From CAWINY01 sp963837635 (GTDB taxonomy: Bacteria > Acidobacteriota > Terriglobia > Terriglobales > Acidobacteriaceae): a DNA stretch of 64,000 nucleotides. Shown one piece after another: positions 16,749 through 24,866 of this stretch. Made by a program: the position numbers and the translations under genes. The notes below the pieces were generated by a model. It was given only the letters and a program-made list of their open reading frames with translations. It was not told the DNA's origin and made no database searches. Position 1 is the stretch's first letter; each line of letters starts with the position of its first letter. The DNA lies in contig CAWINY010000007.1 of NCBI GenBank assembly GCA_963837635.1, forward strand, positions 496,001 to 560,000, in the 5' to 3' direction.

Positions 16749-17174
16749 TCAGAACGGCACCTGAGTGTCGCCGTCTGTGATCCCGGTTTCCTCGTAATTT
16801 CCGTTGCCATCGCCGGCCTCGTGGGATCCGTGGCCATTGCCGTTGCCCTTGGAATCACCGAGAAACTCGATCCGGTCGATGTAGACGAGGTCTCTGTAGT
16901 TCTTGCCGCCCGTCTGCTTGTCGTCCCAGGATTCCGTACGCTTGCGGCCTTCGAGGTACACCCTGGAGCCCTTGTGAAGGTAGTCACCGATCACCTCGGC
17001 GCGACGTCCAAAGGCCTTCACGGCAAACCACTCCGTGTGCTCCTGCGCTTCGCCATTTTTGTCCTTCCAGCGGTCGGTGACGGCCACGGAAAACTGCGTG
17101 ACCGCTGTCCCTTGCTGGCTGTATTTCACTTCAGGATCCTTGCCGAGATATCCGATTAGCAGGACTTTCTGCAT
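16749..17174 (-). CDS. ssb: Single-stranded DNA-binding protein (element-borne)
   Basis: 141 aa. OB-fold start MQKVLLIGYLGKDPEVKY, then AVTQFSVAVTDRWKD and TEWFAVKAFGRRAEV, typical of bacterial SSB. It ends in DTQVPF, close to the acidic protein-binding tail of SSB proteins, after a Gly/Asn-rich linker. Start at ATG 17174 after AAGGACA. It sits directly upstream of the Rad52-like annealing gene, so it likely serves the element's own recombination rather than the chromosome. Confidence 0.93.
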   Translation of the reverse strand: MQKVLLIGYLGKDPEVKYSQQGTAVTQFSVAVTDRWKDKNGEAQEHTEWFAVKAFGRRAEVIGDYLHKGSRVYLEGRKRTESWDDKQTGGKNYRDLVYIDRIEFLGDSKGNGNGHGSHEAGDGNGNYEETGITDGDTQVPF

Positions 17175-17411
17175 TTGTTTGTGTCCTTTTACCCATAAGT
17201 TGGCCGTTCGCGCCAAACTGGGCTTTCAATTCGCCGCCAGCGTAACTTTCGCGATTCCAGAACGCGACGAAGGCATGAAAAGATTGCATTCGGTCCCCCG
17301 CCAGACGGTGGTATGAACGCCAACTGCCGTGATGGCTGGAACGAACCATGCGGGAGGAATGCGGGAAGGGAGACCTTGCGGTTATGTTCCGTAAGCTGGA
17401 AGAGGACGAAG

Positions 17412-17636
17412 CTACAGAGGCCCCGCTCTTTTCAGCTCACGCCTCATATTCTCGCGGTAAGTTTGGTCGAGAACGGCTTGGCGGCAAGGTGCTGGTTGCC
17501 CAGCGGTTGCGCACATTGTAGAGAGCCGGGTCACGCACAGAGCAGGAGCAACATCGGGAACAAAACGAAATACCTCGTTGTGGGCGCTGTCGTAGCGCTT
17601 GAACAGAGAACGGGTGCGAGCAGCAGACATCTTCAT
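17412..17636 (-). CDS. Small hypothetical protein
   Basis: 74 aa, basic, with two Cys and a C-terminus YRENMRRELKRAGPL. Not recognised. Same strand as the module genes around it, after a terminator hairpin. Start ATG 17636 has only a distant GGAA upstream, so the call is tentative. Confidence 0.4.
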   Translation of the reverse strand: MKMSAARTRSLFKRYDSAHNEVFRFVPDVAPALCVTRLSTMCATAGQPAPCRQAVLDQTYRENMRRELKRAGPL

Positions 17637-17682
17637 AAGGCGTGGTTTCCTTCCAGACTGAATTCGCGCGCCAGGCGCTGCG

Positions 17683-17716
17683 GTACAAAAGAAAACCCCG
17701 GCCGAGGAGGCCAGGG
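17683..17716 (-). terminator. Intrinsic terminator
   Basis: On the minus strand CCCTGGCC-tcctc-GGCCGGGG is followed by TTTTCTTTT. One mismatch in an 8-bp GC-rich stem. It lies 33 nt downstream of the 105-aa gene at 17749-18066 and would end that transcript. Confidence 0.75.
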
Positions 17717-17748
17717 TCTGGGTGGTTGAGATCTAGTTTGTGGTGTGG

Positions 17749-18066
17749 CTACAAGCGGCGGCGCTTCATCGCCGCCAGGGCTGGAGGCGGAGATCCTGCG
17801 GGATTGGCGCGTTGGTCACGGAGCAGACGGGCGTGGAGATCTTCGGGCAGGTGCGCCCACTTCCGCGCTTCGCCAAGAACGGATTCAACGTTCGTTTCGG
17901 AAGCATATCCATCGGCCCCAAGCCAAACGAGCACCGGGTCCATCGTATCGTCGTCATCCGCAATCGTGAGATCGCGCACTTGCAGAAAGAAGTTTGCCAG
18001 CGGTCGGTCCCAACCAATGACGACTTCGTGTTTGGTTAGCAGGGGTTCGAGCGTATATCGGCTCAT
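17749..18066 (-). CDS. Hypothetical accessory protein
   Basis: 105 aa, acidic N-terminal half and a basic C-terminus (AAMKRRRL). No recognised domain. It starts at ATG 18066, about 10 nt after the stop of the 218-aa gene upstream, so the two are one operon, ended by the hairpin at 17683-17716. Confidence 0.6.
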   Translation of the reverse strand: MSRYTLEPLLTKHEVVIGWDRPLANFFLQVRDLTIADDDDTMDPVLVWLGADGYASETNVESVLGEARKWAHLPEDLHARLLRDQRANPAGSPPPALAAMKRRRL

Positions 18067-18075
18067 CGTTCCATC

Positions 18076-18732
18076 TCACGCACTCAGTGCGGTCGTCTCT
18101 GGGTCGACAAGAATCAACGACGGCGGCAGAGGCGCTTCCAGCAAGTGCTGATGCGAACAGCGGGTGCAGGTTACGCCTTCCGTCATTTTGAATACCGGCA
18201 TCTGGAACTTGTCCGGTACGCTCGTTTCTTCGCCGTTGCGCTGGAAGAAAGTGGGCGCGATCCCGCCACGGTACATCTTGTCCTTGCCCCATAGCTCGCG
18301 CTCCAGAATGCCGTGACGCGCGAAAAACAGAATTTCATTCCACAGCTCGGGCTTGCCCTTCTGCTCCGATTTATGCAGCCAATGCCGCGTGACCAGCAGA
18401 TCATATGATGTCTCGAAGCGATACATGTCGAGTCGCACCAGCGAGTCGGGAACAACCACGATTGAGTGAACCCCGTTTGGCATAAAGTTTCTTACCGGCT
18501 GCAACCACGGGAGGGCGCTTCCGTCCTCACGACAGAAACTCACGTACCGGCCGATCTCAGCCGACGCGCCACCGCTTTCCTGGCCGCGAATCACCCAGCG
18601 TTCTGCCTGGTGTTGCCGCTGCACTGAGAGATTCGGATCACAGTAGACTCCGACTGCGCGCAGCCGGGAGCGCGTTTCATCGGGCAATGTGAGCCCACGG
18701 CGGGCAACGATGGCAAGCTGTTCCTTCTTCAT
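18076..18732 (-). CDS. Hypothetical accessory protein with a zinc-knuckle-like end
   Basis: 218 aa. Not a family I recognise. It contains several aromatic-rich strands and, near the C-terminus, VTCTRCSHQH (CxxCxxxH), a likely single metal site. ATG 18732 follows a strong GGAGGATTTCGC. Preceded by the CHC2-like small zinc protein and followed by the 105-aa gene, all on one strand. Probably part of the mobile element's replication or DNA-handling set. Confidence 0.62.
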   Translation of the reverse strand: MKKEQLAIVARRGLTLPDETRSRLRAVGVYCDPNLSVQRQHQAERWVIRGQESGGASAEIGRYVSFCREDGSALPWLQPVRNFMPNGVHSIVVVPDSLVRLDMYRFETSYDLLVTRHWLHKSEQKGKPELWNEILFFARHGILERELWGKDKMYRGGIAPTFFQRNGEETSVPDKFQMPVFKMTEGVTCTRCSHQHLLEAPLPPSLILVDPETTALSA

Positions 18733-18811
18733 GCGAAATCCTCCACTGTTCCTCAAAGGACCGGGTTGACAACTGGAAAACCCGCAGCCGCAAACAGCCG
18801 CGAGCGTGTGC

Positions 18812-19054
18812 TTACGGCCGCGGCCAGCGTATGGGACAGCCCAGCGCTGCCCGAATGTCTTCCTTTCTGCAACCAGCCCAACACTTGTACTTTCGCGGCT
18901 CGCGAACCGAGATCGCCAGGTTGTCTCCGGCGCGGTCGTTTCCCGCTTGCGCACACGACGGACATTGTGCCCAGTAATTCCCGCTGCGCTGCTGTGGCTT
19001 TACCTTCACGTAATCGAGAATGCGAAATTCCTTGCGGTTTGGATCGAAGATCAT
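18812..19054 (-). CDS. Small CHC2-like zinc-finger protein
   Basis: 80 aa. The pattern YWAQCPSCAQAGNDRAGDNL followed by YKCWAGCRKEDIRAALG resembles the zinc-binding domain of DnaG-type primases, alone and without a TOPRIM domain. Start ATG 19054 follows AGGACGA. Stand-alone zinc modules of this kind are common on plasmids and phages. Upstream of it the DNA turns into a fragment of a coupling ATPase on the other strand. Confidence 0.65.
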   Translation of the reverse strand: MIFDPNRKEFRILDYVKVKPQQRSGNYWAQCPSCAQAGNDRAGDNLAISVREPRKYKCWAGCRKEDIRAALGCPIRWPRP

Positions 19055-19110
19055 TCGTCCTAGCGCTTTGGTCGTGCTGTCGTCTTTGTTTGTGTGCCTG
19101 TGGCCGGATG

Positions 19111-19275
19111 AGGTCCGGGTTATGCAGTCTAATGCGTTTGGCATGACCGGCTCCGGAAAGACCACGCTGCTGATGAACATCCTGGCGCAAGATCTGGTCC
19201 GCAAGACAGGGCCTAAAGAGCAACGGCACAACATCCCGCGCATTGTGATCGATGGCAAGGGCGAGCGAGAATGGT
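19111..19275 (+). pseudogene. Fragment of a conjugative coupling/HerA-like ATPase
   Basis: The Walker A motif GMTGSGKTTLLMNIL, followed by PRIVIDGKGEREWF, is typical of TraD/VirB4/HerA-type DNA pumps, but only about 50 recognisable residues remain. The 3' side is cut at about 19275 by an IS110 remnant, the 5' side runs into the upstream region of the zinc-finger gene. It shows that the element once carried transfer functions. Confidence 0.6.
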
Positions 19276-19909
19276 TTGGGCTGTAATCGCGCTGATGCCA
19301 GGCACATTGGTGAGATCGACACCGAAGATCCGGTATAACTCACTTCGAAGGTCGAACGTCTTCGGCTCATACCGGCGTCGCTGATATGCCGATGCCTTGG
19401 TTCGCTTGGGTATTGTCCGCTCCGCTGTCGCGGCCGTTTCCAGATTGTTCAGTTGACGCTGAATCTCCTGGTCTGCTTCAACAACCAGCTCCTGATAGTA
19501 ACGAAACGCCGCGAGCGATTGCCGAAGCGCAAACACGTGCTCTGCGCGGTAGTCACCCTCGAGCGATTTCGCCACGGTGTCTTCGCTGCTCTTCACGCCG
19601 CCATGGCAGAGCCGAGCTAAGGTTACGGGATCTCGTTCACCGGCAAGGATCGCGTCGACGATCCTGAGCCCACTGGATCCGGTGATGTCGTTTAAGACAC
19701 GATGGATCTGAAGGTTCATCTGATCGAGAGCTTTTTGCATGTGCAGGACATGCTCTGCTGCCATCTGGATCAGGCTATTGCGGTGTCTCCAAAGAGAACG
19801 AATCGCGCAAATGACTCCGGAGGGACGGAAGCTGGCGCGCAACAGGCCCACCGAATGGAGGTACTGGAGCCATTGGCAATCGGAGACGTCGGTCTTCCGG
19901 CCGGGAACA
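19276..19909 (-). pseudogene. IS110-family transposase, middle part (split and truncated)
   Basis: Begins RKTDVSDCQWLQYLHSVGLL and runs through to VDLTNVPGISAITAQTIL, where the Tnp_20 C-terminal domain should start but the sequence ends against the ATPase fragment. Together with 21307-21614 it forms one DEDD transposase frame when the IS256 copy and one CGGGAACA repeat are removed. The C-terminal domain is missing, so it was dead before or after the insertion. Confidence 0.85.
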
Positions 19910-21298
19910 GGGTGTGTCCAGAGTTCCGTGTAAATGGCCAAGGTTTGTTTTTGGGATGGGGTGCAGGGGAAGGGTATCCCTTCCCCTGCCCATCTCCGTA
20001 GAAGCGTTCTGCCTGGTCATTGCGTAACTCTCTCGAAGGCCGGCATCCGATCGGGCCACAGAATGGTGAAGTGGTTCAGGGCTTCGCGCCAGTGGGCAAT
20101 CGGCATGGTCCACTTCTTCGCCGCCTGGCGAAGGGCCAAGAACAGCAACTTGAGCGCCGCGTCTTGGTGAGGAAAACCGCCGCGGATTTTGATGATCTTG
20201 CGCAGCGACCGGTTCAACGATTCCACGCTGTTGGTGGTGTAAATCGCCCGCCGGATCTCGGGCGGATAGTTGAAAAAGGGCGTGATCCGCGCCCAGTTCC
20301 GCCGCCATACCTGACTCACGCTGGGGTAGGCTTTCCACTTGCTTTCCAGTTCCTGCAGAGCCTGTTCGGCCTCGACCGTCGTGGCCGCGCGATAGATCGA
20401 TTGCAGATCGGCGGCTACCGGCTTGCGCAGTTTCCAGGGCACGTAATTGAGCGAAGCCCGCACCAGATGCACGATACAGAGCTGCACCTCCGTGCGCGGA
20501 TACACCGCCTCGATGGCTTCCGGAAAGCCCTTCAGCCCATCCACGCAGGCGATGAAGATATCCTTGACGCCGCGATTCTGCAGTTCCGTCAGCACCTGCA
20601 GCCAGAACTTGGCTCCTTCCGTCTGCGCCACCCACAGCCCCAGCACTTCCTTCTGCCCTTCCAGGTTCACGCCCAGCACCACATAGATCGCCTTGTTCTG
20701 GATGTGGCCCTCGTCGCGCACCTTCACCATCAGCGCGTCCAAGTACACGATCGGATACAACTCTTCCAGCGGTCGGCCCTGCCACTGCTTTACTTCTTCC
20801 AGCACCGCCTCGGTGACGTTGGAGATCAGCGTGGGCGACACGTCCACCTTGTACATCTCCTCCAGATGCCCCTGGATCTCGCGCGTGGTCATCCCCCGGG
20901 CATACAGGGAGATGATCTTGTCGTCGAAGCCGGTCCAGCGCGTCTGGCGCTTGCCCACCAGCTTGGGCTCGAAGCTGGCCTGGCGGTCGCGCGGCGTCTC
21001 CAGTTCCAACTCGCCAAAGTCTCCCTTCAGGGTTTTTCGGTTCTTGCCGTTGCGGCTGTTGCCCCGGTGGTGGCCCGCCGGGTCGTGCTTCTCGTAGCCC
21101 AGATGCTCGGTGATCTCTGCTTCCAGCGCCCGTTCCAGAATGGCTTTGGTCAACTCTTTCAGCAGACCGGTTTCCCCGATGATATCCTCGGGTTTCTTGT
21201 AGTCCGTCAGCAGTTGGTCGATCAACTTCTTGTCGATTGCCATGGGGTTCTCATTCTCCTCGTCCCATGGCCCTTTACACAGTTCTATTTACACCCTC
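19910..21298 (-). mobile_element. IS256-family insertion sequence, copy 2
   Basis: 1389 bp, inverted relative to copy 1 and with the same terminal sequences. Flanked by 8-bp direct repeats CGGGAACA at 19902-19909 and 21299-21306. The repeats differ from those of copy 1, so each copy inserted independently. It sits inside an IS110-type transposase gene. Confidence 0.93.
20017..21243 (-). CDS. IS256-family (mutator-type) transposase
   Basis: 408 aa, residue-for-residue the same protein as the transposase at 12608-13834, with all DDE residues intact. Start ATG 21243 preceded by AGGAGAATGAGAACCCC. Two copies with the same protein sequence indicate recent transposition. In opposite orientation they could drive inversion of the 6-kb segment between them. 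Confidence 0.95.
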   Translation of the reverse strand: MAIDKKLIDQLLTDYKKPEDIIGETGLLKELTKAILERALEAEITEHLGYEKHDPAGHHRGNSRNGKNRKTLKGDFGELELETPRDRQASFEPKLVGKRQTRWTGFDDKIISLYARGMTTREIQGHLEEMYKVDVSPTLISNVTEAVLEEVKQWQGRPLEELYPIVYLDALMVKVRDEGHIQNKAIYVVLGVNLEGQKEVLGLWVAQTEGAKFWLQVLTELQNRGVKDIFIACVDGLKGFPEAIEAVYPRTEVQLCIVHLVRASLNYVPWKLRKPVAADLQSIYRAATTVEAEQALQELESKWKAYPSVSQVWRRNWARITPFFNYPPEIRRAIYTTNSVESLNRSLRKIIKIRGGFPHQDAALKLLFLALRQAAKKWTMPIAHWREALNHFTILWPDRMPAFERVTQ

Positions 21299-21306
21299 CG
21301 GGAACA

Positions 21307-21614
21307 TTCTTCACATGCTGCGCGTTGACGAGAAACACCTCCAACCCGCGGGACTCCAGGATTTGATACAGAGGGATCCAGTACACGCTGGTGGACTCCA
21401 TTGCAACTGACCGGATCCCGCACTGCTGTAACCAGTCCGCCAGCGCATTCAGATCGCGAGTAAATGTTGGAAAGCTGCGAACGGGATGTTGGTCGCGGTC
21501 AGCGCCGACAGCGACGAACAACTCACTTGCCCCAACATCGATTCCGGCTGCATCCGGGTGCAGGATCGGCAACTCCTCGCACCGTCTCTTGGATCTCTTC
21601 GATTTCTTCGCCAT
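21307..21614 (-). pseudogene. IS110-family transposase, N-terminal part
   Basis: Starts MAKKSKRSKRRCEELPILHP, then AGIDVGASELFVAV (first catalytic Asp of the DEDD RuvC-like domain) and AMESTSVYWIPLYQILE (Glu), ending VNAQHVKNVPG at the insertion. Start at ATG 21614 with GGAGGAGCTTATGG context. The other part is at 19276-19909. Confidence 0.88.
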
Positions 21615-22066
21615 AAGCTCCTCCGAGGTGCCGGTCGGATGCCCGAGGCGCGAATCAAAGACAAACTCCCAATCGAGATCGTCGTCCGAAGGACGAACGT
21701 CATCACACATCTGTACGCAAACCCCGGACCCACGCTTATCGGTCGGGCTTCAATATCGAGCACCAATGTCGGCGCGGGCTGTGGCTGTCATCCGACCGGC
21801 GCCAATCATCATCGCTCGCCCCCTGTTCCTTTGCATCCTGTCTGGCAAACGCCAGTTGCACGCTTGTAGGGACTAATCTCACCGGGGCGCCGGATCGCCT
21901 CCGCTGAAGCGACGATTCGCGCAGAATCACAGCTCTGATTTCCCAGAAGCCCGTGCCCGTTTCTGGACAACTACCGCGGTTGCATGCGTACGACAGCCTT
22001 AGTTGGGCCGGATAATCAGTGCCGGCAACATCGTTTCAGGACTCAATCACGAACGTCGCGACGACA
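21615..22066. other. IS110 upstream flank and non-coding DNA
   Basis: No gene seen. The first part is probably the 5' non-coding region of the IS110 element, which has no inverted repeats to mark its end. Nothing else identifiable. Confidence 0.4.
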
Positions 22067-22489
22067 TTAGGGCTTGAACTCCTCAACGTACACTGCCTCA
22101 CCCACCAGTTCCAAGCGTGCGCTGGTGCCCTTTACGCGAACTGTATAGCCGCACGACTCAAGGGTGAGTTCGACGTCTGCCAGGACGTCGAGAGGAATAG
22201 GGATGACGTTGTCCAACACCTTGTCACCGACTCTCAATGAGCCGTCGTATAGGTAGTGCGGTCGGTCGTTGCCTAACGCCTTCCGCACCTCCTCGGAAAA
22301 CGCGCCTTCAATCGCCCCATGACCAATGCGGAGCAAGGCTTCCTGCGTCCACCCAGTTCCCGCATCAACGCCGGGTATGCCATCTGACTGATGAATGTAA
22401 GCCGACACGAAGTGTATGACTGCCACGCCATTCTCGATGGCGATGCTGTCCACTGCTGAATCGTGAATTTCTATTGCGCGGTTCTGCAC
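22067..22489 (-). CDS. Hypothetical protein
   Basis: 140 aa, soluble, with alternating strands (VAVIHFVSAYIHQS, KVLDNVIPIPLDVLADVELTLESCG, ARLELVGEAVYVEEFKP) suggesting a small beta-rich fold. Codon use looks coding throughout. No family recognised. It starts at GTG 22489 and overlaps the end of the small membrane ORF behind it. Confidence 0.6.
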   Translation of the reverse strand: MQNRAIEIHDSAVDSIAIENGVAVIHFVSAYIHQSDGIPGVDAGTGWTQEALLRIGHGAIEGAFSEEVRKALGNDRPHYLYDGSLRVGDKVLDNVIPIPLDVLADVELTLESCGYTVRVKGTSARLELVGEAVYVEEFKP

Positions 22490-22758
22490 GAGGACAGGTT
22501 ACGCCGAACTTGATTGGAGTGAACAGCTTCCCATGACCGTTTCCGGTCACAACCAACCGCCCTTGCCCGACCGCCATTCCTAACCCAAGTGATTGCGAAC
22601 GCCTCCATAGGCGGTGGCGTTCTGCAGAGGATGACCGCGTTGATCGGGATCAAAGCGGCTAGAACAGCTAGCGGCATCAGATAGTGGCCGCTCATCACCA
22701 GAGCCATATTGATGAACCCGCCAACAAGGTCTACCACCAGCAGGATGATTCTGGGCAT
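22471..22758 (-). CDS. Possible small membrane protein
   Basis: About 95 aa from MPRIILLVVDLVGGF. Two hydrophobic segments (residues 2-20 and 24-42) followed by a basic tail that overlaps a direct repeat (22522-22553). No ribosome site is obvious before ATG 22758. Real but tentative; the tail may be read-through of repeat DNA. Confidence 0.35.
   Translation of the reverse strand: MPRIILLVVDLVGGFINMALVMSGHYLMPLAVLAALIPINAVILCRTPPPMEAFAITWVRNGGRARAVGCDRKRSWEAVHSNQVRRNLSSCRTAQ
22522..22553. repeat. 32-bp direct repeat, copy A
   Basis: AACAGCTTCCCATGACCGTT begins the unit, which also contains the inverted repeat TGACCG-tttc-CGGTCA. The second copy at 22814-22845 differs at one base (in the loop). 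The flanks are unrelated. Confidence 0.7.
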
Positions 22759-22813
22759 CGCCAATAGTGTAAGGGCGTTTCAGAATACGGCAAACTGTTT
22801 CGTTGTTGGCGAT

Positions 22814-22845
22814 AACAGCTTCCCATGACCGTTCCCGGTCACAAC
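22814..22845. repeat. 32-bp direct repeat, copy B
   Basis: 31 of 32 bases match the copy at 22522-22553, 292 bp away, with the loop as tccc instead of tttc. The palindromic core suggests a REP-like element or a protein-binding site. The region 22765-23066 around it has no gene I can support. Confidence 0.7.
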
Positions 22846-23066
22846 GAAGTATGAAAAGAGCCGCACTTGGCGGTGCTATGTTTTCAACAACTTCCGGCTA
22901 TTTTCGAGGGAGCCCATCAGCAACTTTGGCCCAAAAAGGAACCCGTTACCGCGGCCATTCCCGTATCGGGAATCCAGGTTGTTGCCAGGGCGGGCCCCCC
23001 GGTCTCGGGCGGTGATTCACGCGATGGGCTGTTCTAGCCAATCATGCGGGCGTATGATGCCGGTCG

Positions 23067-23573
23067 ATGAGCTTCGACCATCGAAAATGGCTCGCTAACG
23101 CAGAAAAGTCACGGGAATCCCACCAAGAGGCAATCAGGCTGAACCCCGAGGACGCACGGGGTTATTGCGGTTTGGGATGGGCGTTGTACAACTTGGGTAA
23201 GTACAGCGAGGCCGAGGAGCCGCTGCGACGCGCTTCGACCCTAAACCCTGACGATTACTATACCCATTATCACCTTGGGTTGATTTTGGGCGAGCTACAA
23301 AGATTCCCGGAGTCGGAGGACGAACTCGTACGTTCAATCCAAAATAGCAATAGAGATGTCGCCATCATCCACGACTTGTGGAATTTGGATAAACATGCGG
23401 AACTGGATGGTGCTTCCAGATCAGGACTTTCTCCTCGACTACTCCGAGATGCACACACGGCCCTAGAGTTTAGAGGCGGCGGACACCTGCCGCCAATGGT
23501 CACATTCCACTCTTTTGGGGCGGTGCGGCACAAGCTCAGGGGGAAACCAGTCTTCGCATCGTTGCAACTGTAG
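23067..23573 (+). CDS. TPR-repeat protein, C-terminal part doubtful
   Basis: 168 aa. Two clear tetratricopeptide units: HQEAIRLNPEDARGYCGLGW with ALYNLGKYSEAEEPLRRAST, then LNPDDYYTHYHLGLILGE. TPR proteins are adaptors. After about residue 105 the sequence stops looking like TPR or like a natural protein, and a different frame (from about 23474) starts to look coding, so a frameshift is likely. Start uncertain; no strong ribosome site. Confidence 0.5.
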   Translation: MSFDHRKWLANAEKSRESHQEAIRLNPEDARGYCGLGWALYNLGKYSEAEEPLRRASTLNPDDYYTHYHLGLILGELQRFPESEDELVRSIQNSNRDVAIIHDLWNLDKHAELDGASRSGLSPRLLRDAHTALEFRGGGHLPPMVTFHSFGAVRHKLRGKPVFASLQL

Positions 23574-23764
23574 TGGGCAAGGACGGGAAGCCGCTCGGCG
23601 AACTAGAAGCAATCAGCCTGAGAGCGGTCGCTGCGTGGGAAGGAGAGTTTGTTAAGGCTGGGATGACACTCGTTCCACCGTCAGAGCGGCAGAAGGAATA
23701 CGCAAGATTGTCTGGCCTCCTTCAAGCCATTGTAACGCTCTGCAGAATACGTTCCAATCTGTGA
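23573..23764 (+). pseudogene. Possible C-terminal fragment of an unrecognised protein
   Basis: In the frame that extends upstream to a stop at 23471, the sequence TSLRIVATVVGKDGKPLGEL and EFVKAGMTLVPPSERQKEYA looks natural, but no start codon with a ribosome site is visible. It overlaps the doubtful end of the TPR gene in another frame and is probably a remnant or the shifted tail of it. Confidence 0.25.
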
Positions 23765-23834
23765 TCTCGCCGGACCACGATGGCGTAGAGGCTATCATTT
23801 GAGAGGCATTTAGAGACCTCAAAGGATCTCATCC

Positions 23835-24866
23835 ATGCTGCAGTGGCGTTCAATTCCTAAGACAACTCTCCTTCCCGCTCTGGTAGTTTTCGCCGTGGTG
23901 TTGGCCGTCTGGTGGCGGCATAGCAACCGACAGCGCTTGATCGTTTCCGCGAGCGACATAACATTACCGGCGGACGGCGCCCTGCATCATGCAATTGAAG
24001 TGCACCTCTCGGGTGTCGGGGGGGCGCTTGCTCCGGAGGACGTTACAGCGGAGGGAGTGCGGTCGCAGGTCGTCGTCGGAACCAATGGCTCAGATGTTGC
24101 CATGGTATTTTCGCCTGTGAACCCTGGGATGAGCCGTCTCGTTCTCGGGTACCGCGATAAACACACCACGGTGCTTATCCATTTTGCTGACGACGCGAGC
24201 GACCGCTTCAGGGATGGCACACCGGATTTTTTGCGTCTGCATACATCAGCAGACCGCGCGGCGTTCCGAAGCTGGTTTACCGCGCTCGCGGATACGGCTG
24301 CGGTACTCGCTCCTGAGCGCCTGCCTAAGGAGATCGACGACTGTGCTGCGCTCTTGCGATGGTGTTATCGTGGCGCGCTACATGCGCACGACGAGACCTG
24401 GCAGTCGACGATGCCTCTGGAGGCGCTGCCTCCGCTGCCCTCCATCGAGCAGTATGCCTATCCGCTTACACCCCTTGGCGCAAACCTCTTTCGCGCTCGG
24501 ACAGGCAGCTATAAGGCTGGGGACGCCGGAAACGGAAGCTTTACGCAGTTTGCCGACGCTAAGACTCTCTGGCAGCAAAACACGTTCTTCGTTACGCGAA
24601 ATGTGGCTGCCGCCCGTCCAGGCGACCTTCTCTTTTACCGGCAACTCGAGCAAGACTCGCCCTTTCACTCCATGATCCTCACCGGAAGAGCTCACGACTG
24701 GGCGGTGTACCACACCGGCCCGACGGCCACCGGGCCAGGCGAGGTAAGGCGAGTGGCGCTAGCCGACCTGATCCATCATCCAGACAGCCGTTGGCGGCCG
24801 CTATCACAGAACAGCAACTTCCTGGGCGTGTATCGTTGGAATATTCTCCGAGAGGACCTTCGATGA
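23835..24866 (+). CDS. DUF1175 (YfaT-like) membrane-anchored NlpC/P60-type protein
   Basis: 343 aa. One N-terminal transmembrane segment (LLPALVVFAVVLAVWW), then an Ig-like stretch (about 40-120), then the DUF1175 domain: DCAALLRWCYRGAL carries the candidate catalytic Cys, PGDLLFYRQL and FHSMILTGRAHDW the following strands with His. The fold is that of NlpC/P60-like amidases. In E. coli yfaT lies beside yfaS, an alpha-2-macroglobulin; here the next gene is also one, with an ATGA overlap, so they are translationally coupled. AAAGGAT precedes the ATG. Confidence 0.85.
   Translation: MLQWRSIPKTTLLPALVVFAVVLAVWWRHSNRQRLIVSASDITLPADGALHHAIEVHLSGVGGALAPEDVTAEGVRSQVVVGTNGSDVAMVFSPVNPGMSRLVLGYRDKHTTVLIHFADDASDRFRDGTPDFLRLHTSADRAAFRSWFTALADTAAVLAPERLPKEIDDCAALLRWCYRGALHAHDETWQSTMPLEALPPLPSIEQYAYPLTPLGANLFRARTGSYKAGDAGNGSFTQFADAKTLWQQNTFFVTRNVAAARPGDLLFYRQLEQDSPFHSMILTGRAHDWAVYHTGPTATGPGEVRRVALADLIHHPDSRWRPLSQNSNFLGVYRWNILREDLR

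Noticed and set aside
12553..21298. Composite transposon bounded by the two IS256 copies
   Set aside because: Each copy has its own, different 8-bp target repeat, and each inserted into a gene that can be rebuilt. A composite move would give one repeat shared by the outer ends.
20020..21366. 448-aa open frame opposite the second IS256 transposase (and 427 aa opposite the first)
   Set aside because: Codon-bias shadow of the transposase; His/Arg/Leu-rich composition without domain signals, and identical at both copies because the IS is identical.
21990..22015. Short match to 12226-12240 (reverse complement) as an attachment repeat
   Set aside because: Only about 13 bases, with no integrase or tRNA nearby; may be chance.
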